Below are positions 6,337 through 13,555 of a stretch of 13,555 nt of DNA, piece after piece; position 1 is the first letter of the stretch; each line of letters starts with the position of its first letter. A program made the translations under genes and the position numbers. The stretch is from an archaeon (GTDB lineage Archaea; Thermoproteota; Nitrososphaeria; Conexivisphaerales; UBA164), in contig JAJZYL010000019.1 of assembly GCA_021798095.1 (NCBI GenBank), forward strand, positions 1 to 13,555, read 5' to 3'. Under the pieces are notes generated by a model. The model was not told where the DNA came from. It saw only the letters and a list, made by a program, of their open reading frames with translations, and searched no databases.

Positions 6337-7848
6337 ATGGCCATACACCGGAGAAATGCTTCAGGACTTGTGAAGAGCATGAGACCACATCAGGTGCTGC
6401 TTTACGACATAATGACACCCTCATTCTATTCCATGATCTGGTTTCTGCTCTTCCTTATGGGTCCAGGCGTATTCATAGGAGGGAGCATAACTATAGGCAC
6501 CCTACTATTGATCCCTGCTTCAATTCCCTTCTTTCTAACGTACGCACTTCTGAGCGAAAGGATGCCCATGAGTGGGGGAGACTACTATTTTCAGAGCCGA
6601 CTGCTCACGCCATTTATAGGTTTTGTAACTACTATAACCGGATGGGTTATATGGCAGCTGTTCTTCATAGCCTGGTTTGGGTTTTATATTTCAGATGTGC
6701 TTTTAACACCGATGTTCTATTACTTCTATCAGCTTACTGGATTCCCCCTGTGGAATTCATTGTATCAGTTGGCATCTTCCCCTTATGGCGTCTTTATCTT
6801 TTCTACAGCTCTTTTTCTCGTAGCGCTGCTCGTGCTCCTCAAGGGAGTTAGCTACTATTCCAAGGTCCAATACTACTTGTTCGGCCTTTCGGTACTTAGC
6901 GTAATTGCCGGCCTTTTTATACTCATACATAGCCCCAGCGCCCAGACGGCTATCGCGGTGCCAATAGGCCCCCCGCCAAAATTTAACCTGTTTAGCAGTG
7001 TATCTACGTGGTCGATAAGTTGGGGTGCTATAGGCTATTCTATGTGGTCGGTTCTGCATAATGAGGAGATCCAATCTTCTAACAAGCCACGAATACAATT
7101 GGGAATCATGTTAGGGGGGGCAGCCTCCGTCATAGCAGTGGCTCTCTTGTTCTGGAACGCTCTTGTACGAGAATTTGGAGCCGCGGCTCTGAAAAGCATC
7201 TCAAGTATGTGGTTGAGTGGTGTCATGAACGGGGTACTTGCACAGAAGGTGGGGGCGCCGTATTTCACTGTATTGATGATATCGCTGAAGCCAAATCCCA
7301 TTATATTTGCTATATTCGTAATTGGAGCGGCGGTGGCCATGTACCAAGTAGTATTTGCAATATTGCTTGGCTCCAGCAGGACGGTGTTATCGCAGTCGCT
7401 GGATTCCATACTCCCAATGAAGCTTGCCTACGTAAGCGATAGATCTCATTCACCTGTGTATTCGATACTATTCTCCTTCATAGTTGCGGAGATCTGGCTG
7501 GCGCTCATTGAGTTCACTCCATGGATAGGCCATTATTTTGTTTCGGTTATATTTGCCGTTCAGGTGACTTGGATAGCGACCATGGTAGCAGGCTTTGTCT
7601 TGGGAATAAAGACAAGGAGGAAGCTGCTCATCATGTCAGCGGCCGCCGGTGCGGGCCTTAACATCTTTATTGCAGCCCTTTTTATTATGTACCCAGCTCT
7701 CGGGTTCCTTTCCCTTACATCCGAACTTGTGGTATTCCTTCTCTTTGCTGTAACCGGTATCTATTACCTATTAAGGGATAGATATCTGAAAAAGAGGGAT
7801 GGAATTGGGCTGGGGATAAGGTTTAAGGAGATCCCGGAGGAAGCATAA
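6337..7848 (+). CDS. APC-superfamily amino acid permease
   Basis: A polytopic inner-membrane transporter of 503 residues with about 12 hydrophobic segments, expected to import an amino acid or related amine, usually by proton symport. Family signatures are GPGVFIGG in the first helix region, SERMPMSGGDYYFQSR after helix 2 (the PxSGGxY motif of APC transporters), and SRTVLSQSLDSILPMKLAYV before a late helix (the SRxLxxxxxDxxLP motif). The substrate cannot be predicted. I chose ATG 6337 (MAIHRRNASG) over an in-frame ATG at 6238. The 6238 start overlaps the end of cysS, adds an atypical polar N-terminus and lies upstream of the TATA box. The aminotransferase starts 2 bases after the stop, so the two genes are co-transcribed and probably serve uptake and deamination of one substrate. 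Confidence 0.9.
   Translation: MAIHRRNASGLVKSMRPHQVLLYDIMTPSFYSMIWFLLFLMGPGVFIGGSITIGTLLLIPASIPFFLTYALLSERMPMSGGDYYFQSRLLTPFIGFVTTITGWVIWQLFFIAWFGFYISDVLLTPMFYYFYQLTGFPLWNSLYQLASSPYGVFIFSTALFLVALLVLLKGVSYYSKVQYYLFGLSVLSVIAGLFILIHSPSAQTAIAVPIGPPPKFNLFSSVSTWSISWGAIGYSMWSVLHNEEIQSSNKPRIQLGIMLGGAASVIAVALLFWNALVREFGAAALKSISSMWLSGVMNGVLAQKVGAPYFTVLMISLKPNPIIFAIFVIGAAVAMYQVVFAILLGSSRTVLSQSLDSILPMKLAYVSDRSHSPVYSILFSFIVAEIWLALIEFTPWIGHYFVSVIFAVQVTWIATMVAGFVLGIKTRRKLLIMSAAAGAGLNIFIAALFIMYPALGFLSLTSELVVFLLFAVTGIYYLLRDRYLKKRDGIGLGIRFKEIPEEA
7836..7840 (+). promoter_or_regulatory. Shine-Dalgarno of the aminotransferase gene
   Basis: GGAGG inside the last codons of the permease gene lies 10 nt before ATG 7851. 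An internal operon gene with a Shine-Dalgarno contrasts with the leaderless first gene. Confidence 0.6.
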
Positions 7849-7850
7849 CC

Positions 7851-8978
7851 ATGACCATACTGACCCCAGGACCCACCGAGATACCGGATGATGTGCTGTT
7901 GGCCATGAGGAGATCCAGCAATCCCGACATCGATGTATCATTTATGGATCTCTATCAAGGCCTTACCACCAAAATAAAGGACCTGATTCACATGAACGGC
8001 AAGTTGTATATAATGTCTGGGGAGGGCATGCTTGGGCTGGAGGCGGCCATGGCAAATACCGTCAGGAAGGGTGACAGGGTGCTGTCGGTCGCAAACGGCG
8101 TATTCGGTGATGCATTCGGGGATCTAGCCTCATCGTATGGTGCCCAGACCGTAAAGCTGCAGGGAGACTATGATGCGCCTATCGATTCGCACAAAGTTAA
8201 TCCTGCTGGTTTTGATATTATAACGACAGTACACGTAGATACGCCAGCTGGATTGATGAATCCCATCGAAGAGCTATCACATCGGATAAAGGGATCTGAC
8301 GCAATTTGGGTATTGGATGCCGTGTCATCTGTAGGGGGCTACCCGATCAATTGTGAGCAACTTGGCGTGGACATATGTCTGATGGCTAGCCAAAAGGCAT
8401 TTAGCGCCCCCCCTGGCCTCGCTATAGTAGCGGTTAGCGAAAGGGCTGCCGATATGATCAAGGAAAGGAGAAAAGATGAAGCTTATGGAGGCTTCTATAT
8501 GAACTTCAGGGTGTGGGATGAAAACCTGAGCAATGGTATGTTCCCATATACCCCGTCAGCCAACGATATATTTGCGCTTGCCCGATCCGTGGAATCAATA
8601 ATGAAGGAGGGGCCCATAAGCGTGTACAAAAGGCATACGCTGGCAAAGGAGGCTACTCTGAAGGCGCTAGTTTCGCTGGGTTTAAAGCCATACGTAAAGG
8701 ATAGCACCTTCGCGGCGACAACGGTCACGGCCTTCTATTCGCCACCAGATCAGGCGGCGTTGATTAATTATATGTGGTCCAAATTCGGTACTCTACTGGC
8801 CGGAAGCTGGGGTGCTTTAGCAGGAAAGGTTATGCGTATAGGACATATGGGTTATACAGCACAGAGGAAGTTCATAGTAGAGGCGATTTCAGCGCTTGCT
8901 GCCGGGCTCAAGCACTATGGGACAAGCACGGACCTGCCCAGCGCTCTGGAGGATATAGACCACGTGTACGGGAAATGA
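7851..8978 (+). CDS. Class V PLP-dependent aminotransferase (serine-pyruvate / alanine-glyoxylate type)
   Basis: A 375-residue cytoplasmic fold-type I aminotransferase that moves an amino group between an amino acid and a 2-oxo acid. It opens with TPGPTEIPDDVLLAM, typical of the serine-pyruvate/alanine-glyoxylate/PucG group (COG0075). The cofactor region shows SGEGMLGLEAAMAN (phosphate-binding loop), WVLDAVSSVGG (Asp to the pyridine nitrogen) and SQKAFSAPPGLA with K182 as the Schiff-base lysine. A C-terminal MRIGHMG motif is normal for the group. It is full length. Substrates could be serine, alanine, aspartate or a ureido compound with glyoxylate or pyruvate; sequence alone does not decide. 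It is the second gene of an operon behind an amino acid permease, which fits catabolism of an imported amino acid. It ends with tandem stops TGATAA. Confidence 0.93.
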   Translation: MTILTPGPTEIPDDVLLAMRRSSNPDIDVSFMDLYQGLTTKIKDLIHMNGKLYIMSGEGMLGLEAAMANTVRKGDRVLSVANGVFGDAFGDLASSYGAQTVKLQGDYDAPIDSHKVNPAGFDIITTVHVDTPAGLMNPIEELSHRIKGSDAIWVLDAVSSVGGYPINCEQLGVDICLMASQKAFSAPPGLAIVAVSERAADMIKERRKDEAYGGFYMNFRVWDENLSNGMFPYTPSANDIFALARSVESIMKEGPISVYKRHTLAKEATLKALVSLGLKPYVKDSTFAATTVTAFYSPPDQAALINYMWSKFGTLLAGSWGALAGKVMRIGHMGYTAQRKFIVEAISALAAGLKHYGTSTDLPSALEDIDHVYGK

Positions 8979-9008
8979 TAACGGTGAGTGGAAGGACCAC
9001 AAGTCGAT

Positions 9009-9047
9009 GGCCGCAGCCGGCCTCCACATATGGGTTCCTTATTTTTT
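9009..9047 (+). terminator. Probable terminator between convergent genes
   Basis: A GC-rich hairpin GGCCG-CAGC-CGGCC at 9009-9022 is followed after about 20 nt by a T-run (TTATTTTTT, 9039-9047). The T-run is the more likely active element in archaea. It sits just after the aminotransferase gene and reaches the stop codon of the convergent dehydrogenase gene. Confidence 0.5.
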
Positions 9048-10347
9048 ATGCTATCCCCAATATACTAAGGTTCGGGTTTCCCTTCTCCTTTAGCAGGACG
9101 CCACGGGCATCGAAAATCAGGGGATCGGACCCGCTGAGCTTCAGGATCTGAGCTACGGTAAGGTCCCGGTAGACCGAGTGATCGGTTGCTATGATGATCC
9201 CATCCGCCCCCTTCAATGATTCACCTAAATCACTGATAAGGTTCACCGGGCGCGTAGGTTTCCTAACGTAGGGGTCATGGACCCTTACGCTTATCCCAAG
9301 CTTCTCCAGCCTATCTACAATGCTGTATGTAGGGGAAGCCCTGTCGTCATCTATGTCACCCCTAAAAGCTAGACCGAGTATAGTGATATGTTTCACATTC
9401 CTTCTTCTTTTTATGAATAGCATGAGAAGCTTGTTAACTACGTGCCTCGGCATTAATTCGTTGAGCTCCCTAGCTTCTTCAATGATCTCTGAGGGTTGCT
9501 CATGACACTTAGCGGCGCGCATTATAAAATATGGATATACCGGTATGCAGTTCCCTCCTACCCCAGCTCCCGGTCTGTGAAGGTGCGAAAATGGCTGTGA
9601 GTTGGCTGTATCCATTGCTTCCCAGAAGTCGATTCCGGCCTTTTCACATATTAGCGCAAGTTCGTTTGCCAGTGCAATATTTACATCCCTATATACTCCT
9701 TCCATCAGTTTTTCCATTTCTGCAGTTTCGATGGATGACAGCTTCAGTACACCCTTGTTAACTATCCTTTCATAGAATTTTACTGCAGCTACAAGGCTTT
9801 TTGGTCCAACGCCCGATACGACCTTGGGATAATTTTCTTCGAGATCCTGTAAACCCCTTCCTTCGAACAGCCTTTCAGGGCTGTAGGAAAGCCAGAAGTC
9901 TTCTTCGGCCTTAAGCCCTGATGCGGCTTCTAGCAGAGGCATAATGACATTCCGAGTTGTGCCCAATGGAACGCTAGATTCTATGGATACAAGGTCCTCC
10001 TTTTGTAGGCCACCACCTATCGCCTGCGCCGCTGATTCTAGGCTTTTGTATGAAGGCTCATTATGGGTCAAATAAACAGGTACGGTAACGACCTTATACT
10101 TTGATTCCTTTGAAGCGCTATTTCCATCGATCGTAGTTTTGAACCTTTTTTCATTAACTGCCTTATTCAGAACTGAGTCGATGTTGGGTTCGTTGGGAAA
10201 GGTGGGCTCGCCGTGCGACAGGCCTTCCACCCTATCTGGGTCTACGTCCACCCCGATAACTGTATAGCCGTTCCTAAGCAGGGAAGCCGAAATAATGGAC
10301 CCGATCCTGCCCATTCCGTAAACCGCAACGGTGTCCGCCCTCTCCAT
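9046..10347 (-). CDS. UDP-sugar 6-dehydrogenase (UDP-glucose / UDP-ManNAc dehydrogenase family)
   Basis: A 433-residue NAD-dependent enzyme that oxidises the C6 alcohol of a nucleotide sugar to a carboxylate, making a uronic acid for cell-surface glycans. The N-terminal Rossmann motif is VYGMGRIGSIIS (residues 9-20) with acidic D34/D36 for NAD. The SSVPLGTTR, SYSPERLFEGRG and MEGVYRDVNIALANELA blocks match the WecC/Ugd family. The catalytic cysteine is C267 in GAGVGGNCIPVYPYF. The usual form is GxGxGGHCxPxDPYF, so Asn replaces the His before the Cys and Tyr replaces the Asp. The C-terminal UDP-binding domain has GLAFRGDIDDDRASP. Overall pattern is nearer to UDP-ManNAc/GlcNAc dehydrogenases than UDP-glucose dehydrogenase, but substrate is inference. 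A TATA box 28 bp upstream supports ATG 10347 and a leaderless mRNA. It is divergent from ino1. Confidence 0.92.
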   Translation of the reverse strand: MERADTVAVYGMGRIGSIISASLLRNGYTVIGVDVDPDRVEGLSHGEPTFPNEPNIDSVLNKAVNEKRFKTTIDGNSASKESKYKVVTVPVYLTHNEPSYKSLESAAQAIGGGLQKEDLVSIESSVPLGTTRNVIMPLLEAASGLKAEEDFWLSYSPERLFEGRGLQDLEENYPKVVSGVGPKSLVAAVKFYERIVNKGVLKLSSIETAEMEKLMEGVYRDVNIALANELALICEKAGIDFWEAMDTANSQPFSHLHRPGAGVGGNCIPVYPYFIMRAAKCHEQPSEIIEEARELNELMPRHVVNKLLMLFIKRRRNVKHITILGLAFRGDIDDDRASPTYSIVDRLEKLGISVRVHDPYVRKPTRPVNLISDLGESLKGADGIIIATDHSVYRDLTVAQILKLSGSDPLIFDARGVLLKEKGNPNLSILGIA

Positions 10348-10371
10348 GCCAATACGCTACCGGGGTTATCG

Positions 10372-10379
10372 ATTTAAAC
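10372..10379 (-). promoter_or_regulatory. TATA box of the UDP-sugar dehydrogenase gene
   Basis: On the minus strand GTTTAAAT is centred 28 bp before the ATG at 10347, predicting a leaderless transcript. Confidence 0.65.
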
Positions 10380-10407
10380 TTATCACGCTTTAGCCGGCTT
10401 ACCATTG

Positions 10408-10435
10408 TGAAGCAGGCAAGGATGCTGCAGCTTCA
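10408..10435. promoter_or_regulatory. Inverted repeat upstream of ino1, possible operator
   Basis: TGAAGC (10408-10413) and GCTTCA (10430-10435) form an inverted repeat with a 16-bp spacer, centres 22 bp apart or about two helical turns. The right arm overlaps an 8-bp palindrome GCTGCAGC (10424-10431). It lies just upstream of the ino1 TATA box and between two divergent promoters, a sensible place for a regulator, but no protein can be named. Confidence 0.35.
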
Positions 10436-10438
10436 TAA

Positions 10439-10447
10439 GTTTATAAA
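10439..10447 (+). promoter_or_regulatory. TATA box of ino1
   Basis: GTTTATAAA is a very good TATA element centred about 26 bp before ATG 10469, again predicting a leaderless mRNA and supporting the chosen start. Confidence 0.7.
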
Positions 10448-10468
10448 TGCTAGAAATTCATAGCCATT

Positions 10469-11599
10469 ATGGCTAAGGGCATAAAGGTAGGATTGCTGGG
10501 AGTGGGCAACTGTGCGTCGGCCATAGTTCAGGGAGTTCATTACTATATGAGCAAAAAGAAGAGCGGGGAAGTAAATGATGTACCAGGCGTAATGAGCAGG
10601 GATATAGGAGGATATGACGTTACCGACATCGAGTTTTCAACAGCCTTTGATATTTCGTCACACAAGGTGGGCAAGGATCTAAGTGAAGCCATTTACGCGA
10701 GGCCTAACCTTACAAGGCTACTTACGAGTGTCCCCTCGATAGGAGTTAAGGTCCAAAAAGGGGCCGTACTGGATGGAGTTGCTGACCACATGAAAAGTGT
10801 ATTCAATCCCGTGGGCGATGGTAACCTACCGCCTTCAGTAGATGATGTAGTTGAAAATCTCAAACGGACTCATACGGAGATCCTGCTCAATACGTTGCCC
10901 GTAGGTAGCGAGAAGGCGACTAGGTTTTATGCAGATGCGGCCGCGAAGGCCGGCGTAGGTTTCATAAATGGTATTCCTGTATTCATAGCCAGTGATCCTA
11001 CAGGCTCATGGCCGTCCATCTTTGAGAAGGCAGGGGTCCCACTTATGGGCGATGACGTAAAGGGGCAGGTTGGGGCAACCATAACTCACAGGTCCCTAGC
11101 GCGGCTGTTCCACATGAGGGGCGTAAAAATAGATGAAACATATCAGGTCAATATAGGCGGCAACACTGACTTCCTGAACATGACGTACGAGGAAAGGTTA
11201 CACAGCAAGCGTATCAGTAAGACGGAAGCGGTTACCAGCCTACTTCCCTATGGAAAGGAGATGCAGGATGAAGGGAAAATAAGGATTGGCCCAAGCGATT
11301 ACGTCCCATTTCTTGAAAATAATAAGGTCTGTTATATCTACCTTAAGGGAAGAAGCTTTGCAGATTACCCTCTTACAATGAACTTAAAGCTATCCGTCGA
11401 TGATAAATCGATGTTTGCAGGGGCTATGATAGACGCGATCAGGATAATGAAACTTGCCATAAATGAGGGTGTCAAGGGGGTGCTGGTGAAGCCATCGGCC
11501 TTCTTTTTCAAACACCCGCCTCTGCAGGCAAAGGACGATGAAACCGCTATGAAGTGGGTAAAGGACTGGATAGGTAACCCTAAGCAGGCTGGCGGCTGA
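10469..11599 (+). CDS. ino1: myo-Inositol-1-phosphate synthase
   Basis: This 376-residue cytoplasmic enzyme converts glucose 6-phosphate to L-myo-inositol 1-phosphate using bound NAD, the first step towards inositol phospholipid head groups or inositol-based solutes (family knowledge). The N-terminal NAD-binding segment is VGLLGVGNCASAIVQGVHYY. Strong family signatures follow: LLNTLPVGSEKATRFYADAA, GFINGIPVFIASDP, GDDVKGQVGATITHRSLARL, NIGGNTDFLNM and ERLHSKRISKTEAVTSLL. Length and sequence match the short archaeal/actinobacterial form rather than the roughly 530-residue eukaryotic form. Archaetidylinositol phosphate synthesis is its likely use here, in keeping with neighbouring envelope genes, though this is inference. 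Its last 20 bases overlap the 3' end of the convergent glycosyltransferase gene. Confidence 0.96.
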   Translation: MAKGIKVGLLGVGNCASAIVQGVHYYMSKKKSGEVNDVPGVMSRDIGGYDVTDIEFSTAFDISSHKVGKDLSEAIYARPNLTRLLTSVPSIGVKVQKGAVLDGVADHMKSVFNPVGDGNLPPSVDDVVENLKRTHTEILLNTLPVGSEKATRFYADAAAKAGVGFINGIPVFIASDPTGSWPSIFEKAGVPLMGDDVKGQVGATITHRSLARLFHMRGVKIDETYQVNIGGNTDFLNMTYEERLHSKRISKTEAVTSLLPYGKEMQDEGKIRIGPSDYVPFLENNKVCYIYLKGRSFADYPLTMNLKLSVDDKSMFAGAMIDAIRIMKLAINEGVKGVLVKPSAFFFKHPPLQAKDDETAMKWVKDWIGNPKQAGG

Positions 11600-12737
11600 T
11601 CAATTCATAAACTTCCTGGGCGACTATATTCTGAGCATCAAAACTGATCGCTACATCGCGAATGCCTTCGGCTCGCAAAGCGAACTCGCCGTCCTCCATC
11701 ATACGTACAAGATCCGTAGCTAGGCCTTTTGGATCTGGGGTATACTGGTTAAATACCCTCGCAAAGCCCATCTTGGCCGATTTCTTTGCATTTTCGACTT
11801 GCTCTCCATGCAGAGGTATCGGAAAAATGGCCATTGGCTTCCCGTTCAATATAGCTTCTCCAATCGTGGTCTGGCCCCCCCTGCAAACTATAAGATCTGC
11901 CTGAGCCATGAAGTCCCTTCTAAGGTCGTCCCATCCGAGTATCATATGTTGGCCATGTCTGTCCATGGAGATCGATCCGCTCGTGTCCCCCTTGCTCACT
12001 ACAAGTGAAACACCTGTAGGTAGAAAGGCCATAGCCTTTATCAGTAAATCTACTAGAAAGGCCCTGGTGGGCGCAGGCCCGCTGATGGGGGCGTAAATGA
12101 GCCTAGGAGCTAGGTTGAACCTCAACCTAATATCGCGTCCCCTTTCCTTGGGCCGATGGACGAAGAAGCCGGCGTATTTGATCTTCCTTTTGAGCGCTAT
12201 TAACCCTTCAAGGCTTGCGCCTGAAATCGTGTATGGGGGCGGAAGGTCAGGCACTATCACCGAATGGGCCAAATCCCAAAAAGCGGATAGTGATTGAGCA
12301 AATGACTTTTGGATAAGCTTCTGAAACGCCGAGTCCTCCAAGGGCATTAACACCTGAGGTTGGTTTATTATCAGTATGGATGGCACCTTCCTGATGGTTG
12401 ATGCGACCAGCGGCGTCAACCTTGAGTCCGATATAACAAGGTCAGGTCTCAACATTTTTATATTCTTCAGCTCTTCACGCAGCTGCACCGAAATTATATT
12501 AGGCGTCCTTGGGAATCCCCGGGTTGACTTCCTAAAGGAGATCCGTCCTTCCTCGCTCCATACAGCGTCCAGTGGCGTTGCAGCGATGGCCTTGAAGCCA
12601 TTATTAATGACGAATTCCTTAGCCTCACCCCAGGTGGAGAATATGCTCTCTAGGCCCAGCCCTTTGGCCAGCCAGACGCATCTGGCAGCATGCCCTAGCC
12701 CCGAGCCATAAACGGAAAAGTAGGCGTTAACTTTCAA
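11580..12737 (-). CDS. GT28/MurG-like glycosyltransferase
   Basis: A 385-residue GT-B fold enzyme expected to transfer a sugar from a nucleotide sugar to a lipid or glycan acceptor at the cytoplasmic face of the membrane. The N-terminal loop YGSGLGHAARC (residues 10-20) matches the GxGGHxxR-like acceptor loop of the family. The C-domain carries the donor-site block DLIVCRGGQTTIGEAILNGKPMAIFPIP followed by HGEQVENAKK, typical of GT28 C-terminal domains. No transmembrane segment or signal peptide is evident. The start is TTG at 12737 (MKVNAYFSVYGSG), placing the loop at the correct distance. The start overlaps the end of the AMMECR1-domain gene by 11 bp, so translation is probably coupled and both share one promoter. 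The acceptor is unknown; cell-surface glycolipid synthesis is suggested by the adjacent inositol phosphate and UDP-sugar genes. Confidence 0.88.
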   Translation of the reverse strand: MKVNAYFSVYGSGLGHAARCVWLAKGLGLESIFSTWGEAKEFVINNGFKAIAATPLDAVWSEEGRISFRKSTRGFPRTPNIISVQLREELKNIKMLRPDLVISDSRLTPLVASTIRKVPSILIINQPQVLMPLEDSAFQKLIQKSFAQSLSAFWDLAHSVIVPDLPPPYTISGASLEGLIALKRKIKYAGFFVHRPKERGRDIRLRFNLAPRLIYAPISGPAPTRAFLVDLLIKAMAFLPTGVSLVVSKGDTSGSISMDRHGQHMILGWDDLRRDFMAQADLIVCRGGQTTIGEAILNGKPMAIFPIPLHGEQVENAKKSAKMGFARVFNQYTPDPKGLATDLVRMMEDGEFALRAEGIRDVAISFDAQNIVAQEVYELISRQPA

Positions 12738-13353
12738 GACCGAATCTAACCACCGGGCCGTTCGGCGCCTTCTCTTCGAAGACGGAGGCTTGAAAGGTGA
12801 AGAGTTTGATCTTCCCGCTGAGCCATAGATCCGGCCGCGCTCCGGCCTTCATGCAGCCGTAGGAAAGATATTCGTCGATGCCCCATTTTTCTTCTACAGG
12901 GACCTGAGGCAGCAGCAAGCCCCCTCCGCCGGCCCACTCGACTATGATACCATCTCTTCCCACCTTCACCTGACCCCTGTAATCGAGAGGGGTCTTTACC
13001 TTGATCTCCTTGGGGAGAGTGAGTATGCTGACTTCCACGGCCGTCCTGTCCAATTTTCTGACGTCCAGAGGAGGAAAGCGAGGATCAGAAAAGGCCGCGT
13101 CAATGGCAGAATCAATCAGGTTATCCATTAGCGAGGCCGAGGGATAAGGTCTACCTATGCACCCCAGCAGTTCCTTTGATGAGGAGTTTCTCAAGGTTAC
13201 GAAGACGCCCCTCTTAACAAGGTATTTTGGAGGTACGTCAGCCACGGATGGTCGTAGCTTATTTCTTCCAAACTCTTCGATGGCAGCCCTTGCCTTCATT
13301 ATGAAAAAGGTACCATCTTCATCGTTCCATTCCTCCGCAGCCGTGGCAGCCAT
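12727..13353 (-). CDS. AMMECR1-domain protein
   Basis: A 208-residue soluble protein of the AMMECR1 family (COG2078), conserved from archaea to humans with no settled biochemical role. The hallmark motif LLGCIG at residues 62-67 (usually LRGCIG) follows GVFVTLRNSSSKE. Other conserved blocks are DAAFSDPRFPPL, VEVSILTLPKEI and GIIVEWAGGGGLLLPQVPVE-like segments before EKWGIDEYLSYGCMKAG. It is full length. ATG 13353 is chosen because a TATA-like element lies 30 bp upstream; an internal ATG at residue 19 is less likely. It overlaps the downstream glycosyltransferase gene by 11 bp. The Arg-to-Leu change in the LRGCIG motif is a small deviation worth noting. Base composition is more GC-rich than the left half of the window. 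Confidence 0.93.
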   Translation of the reverse strand: MAATAAEEWNDEDGTFFIMKARAAIEEFGRNKLRPSVADVPPKYLVKRGVFVTLRNSSSKELLGCIGRPYPSASLMDNLIDSAIDAAFSDPRFPPLDVRKLDRTAVEVSILTLPKEIKVKTPLDYRGQVKVGRDGIIVEWAGGGGLLLPQVPVEEKWGIDEYLSYGCMKAGARPDLWLSGKIKLFTFQASVFEEKAPNGPVVRFGLES

Positions 13354-13379
13354 ATCGACTTCCTATCACCTAGTACGTG

Positions 13380-13388
13380 TTTTTAACC
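13380..13388 (-). promoter_or_regulatory. TATA-like box of the AMMECR1-glycosyltransferase unit
   Basis: On the minus strand GGTTAAAAA is centred about 31 bp before ATG 13353. It lies in the 45-bp gap after the Nudix gene, so the downstream pair could be transcribed independently. Confidence 0.45.
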
Positions 13389-13398
13389 TTTATTTTAA

Positions 13399-13555
13399 TC
13401 AGATATAACCTCTAAGCCTGGAAATGGTAATGAGGGCAACGCTCTTAGAGTCCCTGATCCCGCCGTTGAGAACCATCATCACCGCTTTATCCGCCGTTAT
13501 CATAGAGGTCTCAATCAATTCATCTTCATCGAGCTTCTTCGCCTTGGGCTCGCCA
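13399..13555 (-). CDS. Nudix hydrolase (ADP-ribose pyrophosphatase-like), C-terminal fragment
   Basis: The last 52 codons of a gene entering from beyond the window, ending with TGA at 13401-13399. The peptide reads LDEDELIETSMITADKA followed by VLNGGIRDSKSVALITISRLRG. This matches the C-terminal end of ADP-ribose pyrophosphatase-type Nudix enzymes, where a DEDExIE strand is followed by a helix and an (E/G)IxDxKT(I/V)xxL helix. The Nudix box itself would lie outside the window, so catalytic competence cannot be judged. Such enzymes hydrolyse ADP-ribose or related nucleoside diphosphate compounds in the cytoplasm. It is on the same strand as the AMMECR1 gene, 45 bp upstream of it. Confidence 0.72.
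   Translation of the reverse strand, partial: GEPKAKKLDEDELIETSMITADKAVMMVLNGGIRDSKSVALITISRLRGYI

Noticed and set aside
12376..12711. 111-codon plus-strand open frame opposite the glycosyltransferase
   Set aside because: No family features; it is antisense to a conserved protein and lacks a promoter.

Overview
The window is chromosomal DNA from an archaeon, most likely a member of the Thermoplasmata or a relative, although the exact lineage cannot be fixed from sequence alone. Three things point to archaea. The first is an aIF1A gene. The second is an archaeal-type split methionine synthase. The third is promoter layout: AT-rich TATA boxes (such as CTATAAA, TTTAAAT and TTTATAAA) lie about 25-31 bp in front of most chosen start codons, so many mRNAs should be leaderless or nearly so. 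Shine-Dalgarno sequences appear mainly inside operons. TTG starts are used three times.

Layout. 1-1428 (minus): a two-gene methionine synthase operon, with the catalytic half running off the window. 1429-1604: a divergent promoter region plus a 23-codon small ORF that overlaps the start of the next gene. 1605-2987 (plus): a DEAD-box RNA helicase whose C-terminal tail is built from a perfect 18-bp tandem repeat. 2988-3488: a 500-bp gap without a convincing gene but with inverted repeats and short open frames. 3489-4292: a four-helix membrane protein. 4446-4757: aIF1A. 4847-6250: cysteinyl-tRNA synthetase. 6337-7848 and 7851-8978: an APC-family permease and a class V aminotransferase in a tight operon. 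9046-10347 (minus): a UDP-sugar 6-dehydrogenase, divergent from myo-inositol-1-phosphate synthase at 10469-11599 (plus). 11580-12737 and 12727-13353 (minus): a GT28-type glycosyltransferase and an AMMECR1-domain protein, overlapping each other. 13399-13555 (minus): the C-terminal end of a Nudix hydrolase.

The genes fall into two themes. The left and centre carry translation and RNA functions (helicase, aIF1A, CysRS) and sulfur amino acid or amino-nitrogen metabolism (methionine synthase, permease plus aminotransferase). The right carries sugar and envelope chemistry: inositol phosphate for inositol phospholipids, a uronic-acid-forming dehydrogenase and a glycosyltransferase. I see no tRNA, rRNA, CRISPR array or intact insertion sequence. 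I did not find a clear undescribed system. The best leads are the repeat-built helicase tail, the leaderless small ORF in front of the helicase, and the structured 3.0-3.5 kb gap.
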